45,463 nt of DNA. Origin: Stenotrophomonas maltophilia. Its GTDB lineage: Bacteria > Pseudomonadota > Gammaproteobacteria > Xanthomonadales > Xanthomonadaceae. The position numbers and the translations under genes were made by a program. Of this stretch, positions 24,650 through 32,668 are shown piece after piece. Under the pieces are notes generated by a model, which saw only the letters and a program-made list of their open reading frames with translations, was not told the DNA's origin and searched no databases. The stretch is from assembly GCA_002387845.1 (NCBI GenBank), contig DGLB01000049.1, forward strand, positions 35,281-80,743, written 5' to 3'. Numbering within the stretch: the stretch's first letter is position 1; each line of letters starts with the position of its first letter.

Positions 24650-25419
24650 TGGACACGGGCCCCCGCGTACTGGATTTCACCGGCCGCCGCGTTCTGGTGG
24701 CCGGGGGCAGCAAGGGCATTGGCCGGTGCATGGCACTGGCCTTTGCCTCGGCGGGGGCCCACGTTTCAGTGTGTGCACGTGGCGAGGCCGGATTGGCCGC
24801 GCTGCGGGCGGATGCCGCGCAGGCCGGTGTGGACATCCACACCGTGCCCGCCGACCTCGGCCAGGCCGAGGATATCCAGCGCTGGCTGGAATCCGCTGCC
24901 GAAGCGCTGGGCGGCATTGATGTCCTGGTGAACAACGCCACCGGCTACGGCATGGCCGACGATGACGCCGGCTGGGAGGCCAGCCTCAACGTCGACCTGA
25001 TGGCCGCGGTGCGCACCTCGCGACGGGCCCTGCCCTGGCTGCGGCAGGCCCGCGATGCCTGCATTCTCAACCTGGGCTCCATTGCCGGGATGCAGCCGCG
25101 CCCGGGGGCCGCGCCCTACGCCGCCGCCAAGGCGGCCTTGATGCACTACACCACCTCGCAGGCACTGGGCCTGGCACCGGACCGTATCCGGGTGAATGCC
25201 ATCGCGCCCGGCTCGATCGAGTTCCCGGACGGCCTGTGGGACCGCCGCCGCACCGAAGACCCCGCCCTGTACCACGGCACGCTGGCCAGGATTCCGTTCG
25301 GCCGCTTCGGTGCCCCGGAAGAGATTGCCGACGCCGCCCTGTTCCTGTGTTCCCCGCTGGCACGCTGGGTCACCGGCCAGACCCTGGTGGTGGACGGCGG
25401 CCAGGTACTGATGGGCTGA
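24649..25419 (+). CDS. SDR-family oxidoreductase
   Basis: A classical SDR of 256 aa with cofactor motif GGSKGIG (residues 18-24), NNAT in place of NNAG near residue 90, catalytic Ser in LNLGSIAG, and PYAAAK with catalytic Tyr and Lys. The C-terminal WVTGQTLVVDGGQ is typical. Its ATG overlaps the amaB stop (TGATG), so it is translationally coupled and probably works in the same catabolic route, though the substrate is unknown. Confidence 0.88.
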   Translation: MDTGPRVLDFTGRRVLVAGGSKGIGRCMALAFASAGAHVSVCARGEAGLAALRADAAQAGVDIHTVPADLGQAEDIQRWLESAAEALGGIDVLVNNATGYGMADDDAGWEASLNVDLMAAVRTSRRALPWLRQARDACILNLGSIAGMQPRPGAAPYAAAKAALMHYTTSQALGLAPDRIRVNAIAPGSIEFPDGLWDRRRTEDPALYHGTLARIPFGRFGAPEEIADAALFLCSPLARWVTGQTLVVDGGQVLMG

Positions 25420-25502
25420 GACCTGCGTCGGAATTCCGGCGGTTTTGATGGGCTAAACCCCAGTCAGGCTCTATCATGTAGGTCCTGCCATGGAGGACCC
25501 GG

Positions 25503-25784
25503 ATGAACCTGCCCGTACGTCAAACCAACACCATGGCCGTGATCAGCCTGATCGCCGGCATTCTGGGCTGGACTGCCCTGCCCGCGCTGGGCAGCATCGT
25601 GGCAATCATCACCGGGCACATGGCCCGAGGGGAAATCCGCCGCAGCGCGGGCACCCAGGAAGGTGACGGCATGGCCCTGGCCGGCCTGATCATGGGCTAC
25701 CTGATGGTGGGGTTGTGCCTGCTGGGCATAGTGCTGTTCGTGCTGTTCATTGGCGGACTGTTGTGGATGGTCCCCAACCATTGA
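25503..25784 (+). CDS. DUF4190-type small membrane protein
   Basis: The 93-residue product has two or three membrane helices (MAVISLIAGILGWTALPALGSIVAIITG and ALAGLIMGYLMVGLCLLGIVLFVLFIGGLLWMV) joined by GHMARGEIRRSAG. The G-x-x-A-x-G-E-I-(R/K)R linker is the signature of DUF4190 proteins of unknown role. A GGAGG lies 6 bases before the ATG. It opens a close-packed run that continues to the EamA transporter. Confidence 0.85.
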   Translation: MNLPVRQTNTMAVISLIAGILGWTALPALGSIVAIITGHMARGEIRRSAGTQEGDGMALAGLIMGYLMVGLCLLGIVLFVLFIGGLLWMVPNH

Positions 25785-25794
25785 GGAGGTGGGC

Positions 25795-26565
25795 ATGACG
25801 GCTTCCGACGCCACACAACGTTTCAGCAACCGCGTGGCGGACTATGTCCGCTATCGACCGGGCTACCCGCCGGCGCTGCTGGACTGGCTGCACCACGACA
25901 TGGGCGTGCCCACCGAAACCCTGGTGGCCGACATCGGTGCCGGCACCGGCATCTCCACCCGGTTGTTCCTGGCCGCGGGCCACCCGGTGATCGCGGTGGA
26001 ACCGAACGCCGCCATGCGCAACGCCGCCGACGCCTGGCTCAGCCCGGACTACCTGCGCCTGAAGCTGGTGGACGGCACCGCCGAGGCCACCACCCTGTCC
26101 GACGACAGCGTGGGCCTGGTGAGCGCGGCGCAGGCCTTCCACTGGTTCGACATGGAGGCGGTGCGCACGGAATGGCGGCGCATCCTGCATCCGGGTGGAC
26201 AGGCACTGGTGTTCTGGAATTCGCGCCTGCTGGATTCCTCGCCTTTCCTGATCGGCTATGAGCAGTTGCTGCTGGAGTTCGGCACCGATTACACCGAAGT
26301 GGCCGAGCGCTACCAGGACGACGCCACCATGCAAGCCTGGTTCGGCAGCGGTTTCCGGGCCATGGCCCGCTTCCCCAACGTGCAGCACATGGATGCCGAC
26401 GGCCTGCGCGGCCGGCTGCTTTCTTCCTCGTACGCACCGCCGCCGGAGCATCCGCGCCACGCGCCGATGCTGGCGGCACTGCAACAGCTGTTCGACGCGC
26501 ACGCGGTCGACGGTCGCATTGCCTTCGAGTATCAAACCCGTGCCTTCATCGGCACGCTGGACTGA
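25795..26565 (+). CDS. Class I SAM-dependent methyltransferase
   Basis: The protein (256 aa) has the SAM motif I VADIGAGTGISTRLF (about residues 44-58), then an acidic residue in VEPNAAM and AQAFHWFD as motif IV, as in the Methyltransf_11 group with N-terminal FSNRVADYVRYRPGYP. Substrate unknown; relatives are often annotated as trans-aconitate-like or small-molecule methyltransferases. GAGGAGG lies upstream of the ATG. It sits 10 bp after the DUF4190 gene and 9 bp before pyrD. Confidence 0.88.
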   Translation: MTASDATQRFSNRVADYVRYRPGYPPALLDWLHHDMGVPTETLVADIGAGTGISTRLFLAAGHPVIAVEPNAAMRNAADAWLSPDYLRLKLVDGTAEATTLSDDSVGLVSAAQAFHWFDMEAVRTEWRRILHPGGQALVFWNSRLLDSSPFLIGYEQLLLEFGTDYTEVAERYQDDATMQAWFGSGFRAMARFPNVQHMDADGLRGRLLSSSYAPPPEHPRHAPMLAALQQLFDAHAVDGRIAFEYQTRAFIGTLD

Positions 26566-26574
26566 CTGGACCCT

Positions 26575-27630
26575 ATGTATTCGCTTGCCCGTCCCCTGCT
26601 CTTCTCGCTTGATGCCGAACGCGCCCACGGCCTGACCCTGAGCGCGCTGGACATGGCCTACCGCACCGGCACCACGCCGCTGCTGGCGGCCCGCTCCGCG
26701 CCCCTGCCGACCAATGTGTTCGGGCTGCGCTTCCCCAACCCGGTCGGCCTGGCCGCCGGGCTGGACAAGAACGGCGACCACATCGATGCGCTGTTCGCGC
26801 TCGGGTTCGGCTTCGTGGAGATCGGCACGATCACCCCGCGCCCGCAGGAAGGCAACCCGAAGCCGCGCCTGTTCCGGCTGCCGGAACAGCAGGCCATCAT
26901 CAACCGCATGGGCTTCAACAATGCGGGCGTGGACGCGCTGGTGCGCAATGTCGAACGCAGCCGCCGCCGCACCGGGCTGCTCGGCATCAACATCGGCAAG
27001 AACAAGGACACGCCGAACGAAAATGCGTTCGACGATTACCACCACTGCCTGCAGAAGGTGTATCCGCTGGCCGACTACATCACGGTCAACATCTCGTCGC
27101 CGAACACTGCCGGGCTGCGCGAGCTGCAGGAAGAAACCGCGCTGCGCCAGCTGATCTCGCAGCTGCGCGACAGCCAGGAAGCGCTGGCCGCGCAGCACGG
27201 CCGCCGCGTGCCGATGCTGGTGAAGGTGGCCCCGGACCTGAGCGACCGCGACATCGATGCCGCTGCCCGGGTGCTGGGTGAGTTGAACGTAGACGGCGTG
27301 ATCGCCACCAACACCACGGTGGACCGCAGCCTGATTGCCGGCAGCCCGCTGGCGTCGGAAGCCGGCGGCCTTTCCGGTGCCCCGCTGATCAGCCAGAGCA
27401 CCCTGGTGCTGCGCCGCCTGCGCGCGCGCCTGCCCGAATCGGTGCCGTTGATCGGCGTGGGCGGCATTGTGTCCGGCGCTGACGCGGTGGCCAAGATGGC
27501 CGCCGGTGCGGCGCTGGTGCAGTGCTACAGCGGCCTGATCTTCCGCGGCCCGGCCCTGGTGCATGAGTGCGTGGAAGCCATCCGCCGGCGACGCGAAGCT
27601 CCCAGCCGTGGCGCGGTGGCTCCCCTATGA
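26575..27630 (+). CDS. pyrD: Dihydroorotate dehydrogenase (quinone), class 2
   Basis: This membrane-associated flavoenzyme oxidises dihydroorotate to orotate with quinone, in pyrimidine synthesis. The N-terminal helices (YSLARPLLFSLDAERAHGL) are the quinone-binding region of class 2 enzymes. Other motifs are GLAAGLDKNGD, the catalytic serine near residue 175 in VNISSPNTAGLR, NTT near 310 and GVGGIVSGADA. Length 351 aa fits. Its stop overlaps the murB start by 4 bp. Confidence 0.96.
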   Translation: MYSLARPLLFSLDAERAHGLTLSALDMAYRTGTTPLLAARSAPLPTNVFGLRFPNPVGLAAGLDKNGDHIDALFALGFGFVEIGTITPRPQEGNPKPRLFRLPEQQAIINRMGFNNAGVDALVRNVERSRRRTGLLGINIGKNKDTPNENAFDDYHHCLQKVYPLADYITVNISSPNTAGLRELQEETALRQLISQLRDSQEALAAQHGRRVPMLVKVAPDLSDRDIDAAARVLGELNVDGVIATNTTVDRSLIAGSPLASEAGGLSGAPLISQSTLVLRRLRARLPESVPLIGVGGIVSGADAVAKMAAGAALVQCYSGLIFRGPALVHECVEAIRRRREAPSRGAVAPL

Positions 27631-28685
27631 GTGATGCAATGCCTGCAATGACCGCCTGGTCGCTGACCGAAAACGCCTCGCTGAAGGCGCTGAACACCTT
27701 CCATGTCGACGCCAGCGCCGAGCGCCTGCTGGAACTGAACGACGTTACCCTGCTGCCGGAAGTGCTCGCCCTGCCCCAGGTGGCGGGCAAGCCGCTGCTG
27801 GTGCTGGGTGCCGGCAGCAATGTGCTGATTGCCGACGACGTAGCGGGCACCGTGCTGGTGTTCGCCAACCGCGAGATCACCGCGCTGGAGCACCGCGCCG
27901 ACCACACCGTGGTGCGCGCCGGGGCCGGGGTGAACTGGCACGGACTGGTGATGTGGTCCCTGCAGAACGGCCTTTCCGGGCTGGAGAACCTGGCCCTGAT
28001 TCCCGGCACCGCCGGTGCCGCGCCGATCCAGAACATCGGCGCGTACGGCGTGCAGGTGGACGAATTCATCAACGCGGTGGAAGCCTGGGACCGTGCCGAG
28101 CAGGCGTGGGTGCGGCTGGAAGCCGAGGCCTGCCAGTTCGGCTACCGCGACAGCCTGTTCAAGCACGAACCGGACCGCTACCTGATCACCGCCATTGAAC
28201 TGCGCCTGCCGCTGCTGCACGACCTGCGCATCGGCTATGCCGGCATTGCCGAGGAAATGCAGGCGATGGGCGTGGAACTGCCGGTGGCTGCGGACGTGGC
28301 CAACGCCGTGATCGCAATCCGCCGCCGCAAGCTGCCCGACCCGGACGTGCTGGGCAATGCCGGCAGCTTCTTCAAGAATCCGGTGCTGCCGCTGGACCAG
28401 GTGGACGTGCTGCTGCAGCAGTACCCGGACATTCCGGTGTACCCGGCTGCGCAGGACACCCACCGCAAGGTGTCGGCGGCATGGATGATCGAGGCCTGTG
28501 GCTGGAAGGGTTACCGCGATGGCGATGCCGGCGTGGCTCCGAGTCATGCACTGGTGCTGGTGAACCACGGCAACGCCAGCGGCGGGCAGCTGCTGGAGCT
28601 GGCGCGGCGTATTTCCGCTTCCGTGCTGGAAAAGTTCGGCGTGCCCATTGAACCCGAGCCGCGCCTGATCGGCGCACAGTGGTGA
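27627..28685 (+). CDS. murB: UDP-N-acetylenolpyruvoylglucosamine reductase
   Basis: MurB makes UDP-N-acetylmuramic acid for peptidoglycan with FAD and NADPH. The FAD-binding motif LVLGAGSNVLIAD is at about residues 58-70; Arg174 in FGYRDS, Ser247 in GNAGSFFKNP and a C-terminal Glu in EPEPRLIG correspond to the active-site residues. It is a type I enzyme of about 352 aa. The ATG overlaps the pyrD stop (ATGA); internal ATGs at codons 5 and 8 are possible alternatives. Confidence 0.95.
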   Translation: MSDAMPAMTAWSLTENASLKALNTFHVDASAERLLELNDVTLLPEVLALPQVAGKPLLVLGAGSNVLIADDVAGTVLVFANREITALEHRADHTVVRAGAGVNWHGLVMWSLQNGLSGLENLALIPGTAGAAPIQNIGAYGVQVDEFINAVEAWDRAEQAWVRLEAEACQFGYRDSLFKHEPDRYLITAIELRLPLLHDLRIGYAGIAEEMQAMGVELPVAADVANAVIAIRRRKLPDPDVLGNAGSFFKNPVLPLDQVDVLLQQYPDIPVYPAAQDTHRKVSAAWMIEACGWKGYRDGDAGVAPSHALVLVNHGNASGGQLLELARRISASVLEKFGVPIEPEPRLIGAQW

Positions 28686-29602
28686 GCCCCGCCCCGGCCC
28701 TGCCCGCCGCCACGCCGATGCGGGCGGCGCTGCTGATGCTGGGCAGCACGATGGCGTTTGGCCTGATGGCCATCGCCATCCGCTACGCCACCGCGTACGT
28801 ACCGACCCAGGAAGTCGCGTTCTTCCGCAATGCGTTCGGATTGGTGGCCTTGCTGCCGATGCTGCTGCGTTCGGGGCCGAAGGTGTTTCGTACCCGGCAG
28901 TTGCCGCGTTACCTGCTGCGCAGTGTGATCGGGCTGGCCTCGATGTTGTGTGCGTTCTGGGCGATTGGCCACCTGCCCATCTCGCAGGCGATTTCGCTGT
29001 CGTACGCCACGCCGTTGTTCGTGACCATCGCCGCGGTCTTGCTGCTGGGCGAAGTGGTGCGGGTACGACGCTGGGCTGCGGTGGTGTGCGGCTTCATCGG
29101 CGTGTTGATCATCGTGCGCCCCGGCGCGGATTCGTTTACGCCCGGCGTGCTGGTGGCGGTGCTGGCCGCCTTGTTGAGTTCGCTGGTGGCGATCCAGATC
29201 AAGCAACTCACCCGGGTGGACGGTGCCGACACGGTGGTGCTGTACACGTATGTGTTCTGGGTGCCGCTGTCGCTGGTGCCCGCGCTGTTCACCTGGGTGT
29301 GGCCGACCGGCATCGCCTGGGTCTGGCTGGCGGCCACCGGCGTGCTGGGCACGGTGGGCCAGCTGCTCTGGACCCGGGCGCTGCGCCTGGGCGAAGTCTC
29401 CGCGCTGACCCCGATCAGCTTCATGCAGCTGCCGCTGGTGACCCTGCTGGGCTGGTTGTTGTTCAACGAAACGATCGACCGCTACACCGTGATCGGGGCC
29501 AGCATCATCCTGGGGGCCAATGCGTATATCGCCCACCGCGAGGCGGTGCTGGCGCGGCGTGCGGCCTCCAATGCCGCCACCCAGGCCGCCCATCCGGAGT
29601 AA
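28682..29602 (+). CDS. EamA-family (DMT) transporter
   Basis: About ten hydrophobic helices in two halves make a typical EamA permease (306 aa). Motifs include ALLMLGSTMAFGLMAIAIRYA in helix 1, SLSYATPLFVTI at the end of the first half and LLGWLLFNETIDRYTVIGASIILGANAY near the C-terminus. The GTG start overlaps the murB stop as GTGA; the GTG one codon earlier is equally possible. It ends the five-gene run from DUF4190. Substrate unknown. Confidence 0.88.
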   Translation: MSPAPALPAATPMRAALLMLGSTMAFGLMAIAIRYATAYVPTQEVAFFRNAFGLVALLPMLLRSGPKVFRTRQLPRYLLRSVIGLASMLCAFWAIGHLPISQAISLSYATPLFVTIAAVLLLGEVVRVRRWAAVVCGFIGVLIIVRPGADSFTPGVLVAVLAALLSSLVAIQIKQLTRVDGADTVVLYTYVFWVPLSLVPALFTWVWPTGIAWVWLAATGVLGTVGQLLWTRALRLGEVSALTPISFMQLPLVTLLGWLLFNETIDRYTVIGASIILGANAYIAHREAVLARRAASNAATQAAHPE

Positions 29603-29634
29603 CACGGCGGGGTCGAATGCGCCGATTGTTTGTT

Positions 29635-29656
29635 GACGCGCATGGCGCGTCACTAC
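29635..29656 (-). repeat. Short GTAG-type REP hairpin
   Basis: GACGCGC-atg-GCGCGTC followed by CTAC, so on the minus strand it reads GTAGTGACGCGC. It lies between the convergent EamA and SDR genes and overlaps the SDR stop region. A near-identical hairpin is at 31559-31582. Confidence 0.8.
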
Positions 29657-30486
29657 CCATCGGTGGAAACGGTCAGCGCCTCCCACGCCTGCAGCTCCGC
29701 TTCCAGCGCCTTCAGCTTTGCGCGCACCAACTGCAGCGCATCGCTGCCCAGCAAGAGATGCGCAGGGGGTTCTGGACTGTCGATGACGGCAAGCATCGCC
29801 CTGGCAGCCTTGCGCGGATCACCCAGCTGCTTCCCACTGACTTCCCGCCGGCGTTGGCGGACGGGATCGAACAACGCGTCATAGTCGGCAATCACGCGCG
29901 GCGACCGCACCATCGAACGACCCGCCCAGTCGGTGCGGAATGAGCCGGGTGCCACCGAGGTCACCCGGATGCCCAGCGCGGACACTTCCTTGCCCAGCGC
30001 CTCACTGATGCCCTCCAAGGCAAACTTGCTGCCGCAGTAGTACGCAATGCCCGGCAGGGTGATGAACCCGCCCATCGAGGTGATGTTGAGGATGTGCCCC
30101 TCGCGACGCACCCGCATGTGCGGCAGGACGGCCTGCATCATCGCCACCGCGCCGAACACGTTCACCTCGAACTGCTGCCGCATTTCTGCCAGCGGGGACT
30201 CCTCCAGAACGCCCTCATGACCGTAGCCGGCATTGTTGACCAGCACGGAGATGGGGCCGATGTCCGTTTCAACCGCATCCACCAAGGGTGCAATCGCGGC
30301 GGTATCGGTGACATCCAGCACCCTTGCGAAGGCACGCCCGGGGCCCAGCGCTTCGAAGTCCTGCGCCGCCTGCGCGTTGCGCACCGTTCCTACCACCCGG
30401 TGCCCGTCGGCAAGCGCCTCCACTGCCAGGGCGCGGCCGAAGCCGCTGCTGACGCCGGTAATCAGGATGAGTTTCGATGCTGACAT
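29653..30486 (-). CDS. SDR-family oxidoreductase
   Basis: A 277-aa classical SDR: cofactor motif ITGVSSGFGRAL at the N-terminus, NNAGYG near residue 86, catalytic Ser in NITSMGGF and YYCGSK with the catalytic Tyr and Lys. The C-terminus (LLLGSDALQLVRAKLKALEAEL) matches the group often annotated as oxidoreductase/retinol-type dehydrogenases. The ATG has GAGG upstream. It is divergent from an AraC regulator that probably controls it, repeating the AraC/SDR arrangement seen at 13 kb. Confidence 0.9.
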   Translation of the reverse strand: MSASKLILITGVSSGFGRALAVEALADGHRVVGTVRNAQAAQDFEALGPGRAFARVLDVTDTAAIAPLVDAVETDIGPISVLVNNAGYGHEGVLEESPLAEMRQQFEVNVFGAVAMMQAVLPHMRVRREGHILNITSMGGFITLPGIAYYCGSKFALEGISEALGKEVSALGIRVTSVAPGSFRTDWAGRSMVRSPRVIADYDALFDPVRQRRREVSGKQLGDPRKAARAMLAVIDSPEPPAHLLLGSDALQLVRAKLKALEAELQAWEALTVSTDG

Positions 30487-30577
30487 GGGGGCCTCAAGGT
30501 ATGGGGAGAGGAGTGCATAATAGAAATGCGCCCCCTGGCCCATAAGGCCATCCCGCCTCAATCTATTGCCTATTCCT

Positions 30578-31543
30578 ATGAACCGCCCGTCCTCACACGC
30601 GCCCTGCCCCATGGCGGGAGACCTGCTGCCGCTGGCACCGCTGGTGCAGGCGCTGGCATCGCACGAGGGTTACACGCAGACGGCACTGGAGAGCGTGCGC
30701 CTGCTGCGTTCGGACCGGCCGCTGGCGCGGGCTCCGGTGCTGTATGACCCGGGCATCGTCATCGTCTGCCAAGGCCGCAAGCGCGGGTACTTCGGCCAGC
30801 AGACCTATGTGTATGACGCCCATCAGTATCTGGCGGTGTCGGTGCCGGTTCCGTTCACCATGGAAACCGATGCCACGCCGGACGAACCTCTGCTGGCGGT
30901 ATACCTGCACCTGCAGTTTCCGCTGGCCGCCGAGTTGATGCTGGAGATTGAGCGCCACGGCGGACCACCGGCGAACGCAGTGCCGCAAAGCATGATGTCC
31001 AGCCCGATCGATGCGCCGTTGCACCAGGCCGTGCAGCGGCTGCTGCAGGCGCTGGCCACCCCGATGGACGCTGCTGTGCTGGGCCCGCAACTGCTGCGCG
31101 AGCTGTACTACCGCGTGCTGACCGGGCCGCAGGGCCATACGTTGCGCGCCGCGCTTGCCCAGCAAGGCCACTTCGGCCGCATCGGCAAGGCGTTGCAGTA
31201 TCTGCACAGGGCATACGCGCAACCGTTGACCGTGGCGATGCTTGCCGATGAGGCTAGAATGAGCGCGCCGTCCTTTTACAGCCATTTCAAAGCGGTAACG
31301 TGCGCTTCACCCATGCAGTACCTGAAGTCCACGCGTCTGCATCAGGCGCGCCTGCTGATGGTGCGCGAAGGAATGACTGCTGCGGCTGCCTGCCATGCGG
31401 TGGGGTATGAGAGCACGTCGCAGTTCAATCGTGAGTTCAAGCGGTTGTTCGGGTTGACCCCTGCGCGGGAGGTGCGACGCATGCGCGAAGCGTTTGCTAT
31501 GCCTGCCACACCGGGTGCGGTCGGGTTCGTGTCGTCGCATTGA
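30578..31543 (+). CDS. AraC-family regulator (AraC_N type)
   Basis: The 321-residue protein has an N-terminal AraC_N (YqhC-like) domain containing LYDPGIVIVCQGRKRGYFG and YLAVSVPVPFTMET. Its C-terminal double helix-turn-helix reads TVAMLADEARMSAPSFYSHFK and AACHAVGYESTSQFNREFKRLFG. YqhC-type regulators activate neighbouring aldehyde reductase or dehydrogenase genes. Here the divergent neighbour is an SDR. The ATG at 30578 was chosen; the ribosome site is poor, and a TTG four codons earlier is in frame. Confidence 0.9.
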   Translation: MNRPSSHAPCPMAGDLLPLAPLVQALASHEGYTQTALESVRLLRSDRPLARAPVLYDPGIVIVCQGRKRGYFGQQTYVYDAHQYLAVSVPVPFTMETDATPDEPLLAVYLHLQFPLAAELMLEIERHGGPPANAVPQSMMSSPIDAPLHQAVQRLLQALATPMDAAVLGPQLLRELYYRVLTGPQGHTLRAALAQQGHFGRIGKALQYLHRAYAQPLTVAMLADEARMSAPSFYSHFKAVTCASPMQYLKSTRLHQARLLMVREGMTAAAACHAVGYESTSQFNREFKRLFGLTPAREVRRMREAFAMPATPGAVGFVSSH

Positions 31544-31558
31544 TTGCCGTGCGGCGCG

Positions 31559-31582
31559 GTGACGCGCAGGGCGCGTCACTAC
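31559..31582 (-). repeat. Short GTAG-type REP hairpin at a stop codon
   Basis: GACGCGC-agg-GCGCGTC followed by CACTAC. On the minus strand the GTAG supplies the TAG stop of the phosphotransferase gene (31581-31579). Confidence 0.82.
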
Positions 31583-32601
31583 AGAGCAGTCCAACTGCGG
31601 GCGGCCGCGTCTACTACGTTGTTCGGCGCGAACTGGTCCTGCATGTAGCGCAATGCCTGCAACCGCTGGCTGGGTGGCCGCGCCGCCGCGCCCGGCTCCA
31701 GCAGCAGGTCGTGGAACTCCTGGATGTCGTGCAGGATGCGCCAGTGGCGGTAGCAGGCCAGTCTCACCGGATCGAGCGTGACCGGACCGTAGCCATCAGC
31801 AAAGCCGGGCGGGTCGTCGCGACCCCATCGGCCGCCGACGCCCGCCCCGATGAACATCAGGTCGCATTCGCGCGGGGCGCGCAGCATGCCGTCCCAGTCG
31901 ATCAGGCACAGGCCGCCGTCCGGGCGCAGCAGCACGTTGCCGGCGTGTACGTCGCCGTGGCAGAGCACGGTGGTAGCGGGTTGGCCCGCCAACTGCGCGC
32001 GCAACTGCACGCAACGCTGCCAGACATCGGCAATCAGAGGCCGGTACAGGCGCCAGGTCTGGCGATAGCGCTCAGCCAGTTCGTCGGAGATCGTCCACTG
32101 GCTGTCTCCGCCCTGCAACCAAGCCCCCACCCGCTCCACCGCAGGCTCCTCTTCCAGTTGTGGCTGAGCCAGCGGAGCCAGCAGCGCACCCGGCACCTTG
32201 GCTTCATGTACGTTGCGCAACACCTGTCCCAGCCGATGCCACTGCTCACGGGAGAGTGCGGCTTCGAAGCCGGATTGCCCTTCGATGTAGGGGAACAGGG
32301 TCCACTGCAGGCCATCAGCCAGCACCGCCGGCGCGCCGTTGACGGTGGTCTGCGGGGCCGCCACTTCGCTCAGCTGCAGTTGCGTGCGCAGGTACTGCAG
32401 CACCTTCCAGACCGCATCGCCCACCGCATAGCGACGGCACTTCAGCCACCAGCGTGCGCCGTCCCGGGCGACGATCTGGTACACGGTAGCCCCGGCGTCG
32501 GCCCCGGCCGGGCGCTGCACGACCTGTTCGGCGTGCACGTCGTAGGCCTGCGCAAGGACGGCTGATATCTGGGCGACCGATAACTCCTGGGGGTGCCGCA
32601 T
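31579..32601 (-). CDS. APH(9)-like aminoglycoside/spectinomycin phosphotransferase
   Basis: This is a small-molecule kinase of the APH fold (340 aa). The catalytic loop is VLCHGDVHAGNVLL, with Asp and Asn in the usual places, and the metal motif is CLIDWDG. The extended block RECDLMFIGAGVGGRWG...GYG...YRHWRILHDI and the end DQFAPNNVV closely follow Legionella APH(9)-Ia, which inactivates spectinomycin. The ATP lysine is likely in RWWLKCRRY. Whether the native substrate is spectinomycin or another compound cannot be told. It is a single gene whose stop codon lies inside a REP hairpin. Confidence 0.85.
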   Translation of the reverse strand: MRHPQELSVAQISAVLAQAYDVHAEQVVQRPAGADAGATVYQIVARDGARWWLKCRRYAVGDAVWKVLQYLRTQLQLSEVAAPQTTVNGAPAVLADGLQWTLFPYIEGQSGFEAALSREQWHRLGQVLRNVHEAKVPGALLAPLAQPQLEEEPAVERVGAWLQGGDSQWTISDELAERYRQTWRLYRPLIADVWQRCVQLRAQLAGQPATTVLCHGDVHAGNVLLRPDGGLCLIDWDGMLRAPRECDLMFIGAGVGGRWGRDDPPGFADGYGPVTLDPVRLACYRHWRILHDIQEFHDLLLEPGAAARPPSQRLQALRYMQDQFAPNNVVDAAARSWTAL

Positions 32602-32668
32602 GTGTTTCCAATTGAGACGTGCGTGGAATGACTATCCCAGAAACGCCCAAGGACAGGTAGGCAGTCCG

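Noticed and set aside
25747..27564. A 605-codon minus-strand frame opposite the methyltransferase and pyrD
   Set aside because: It spans two well-supported genes of other strand and is rich in His, Gln and Arg without motifs.
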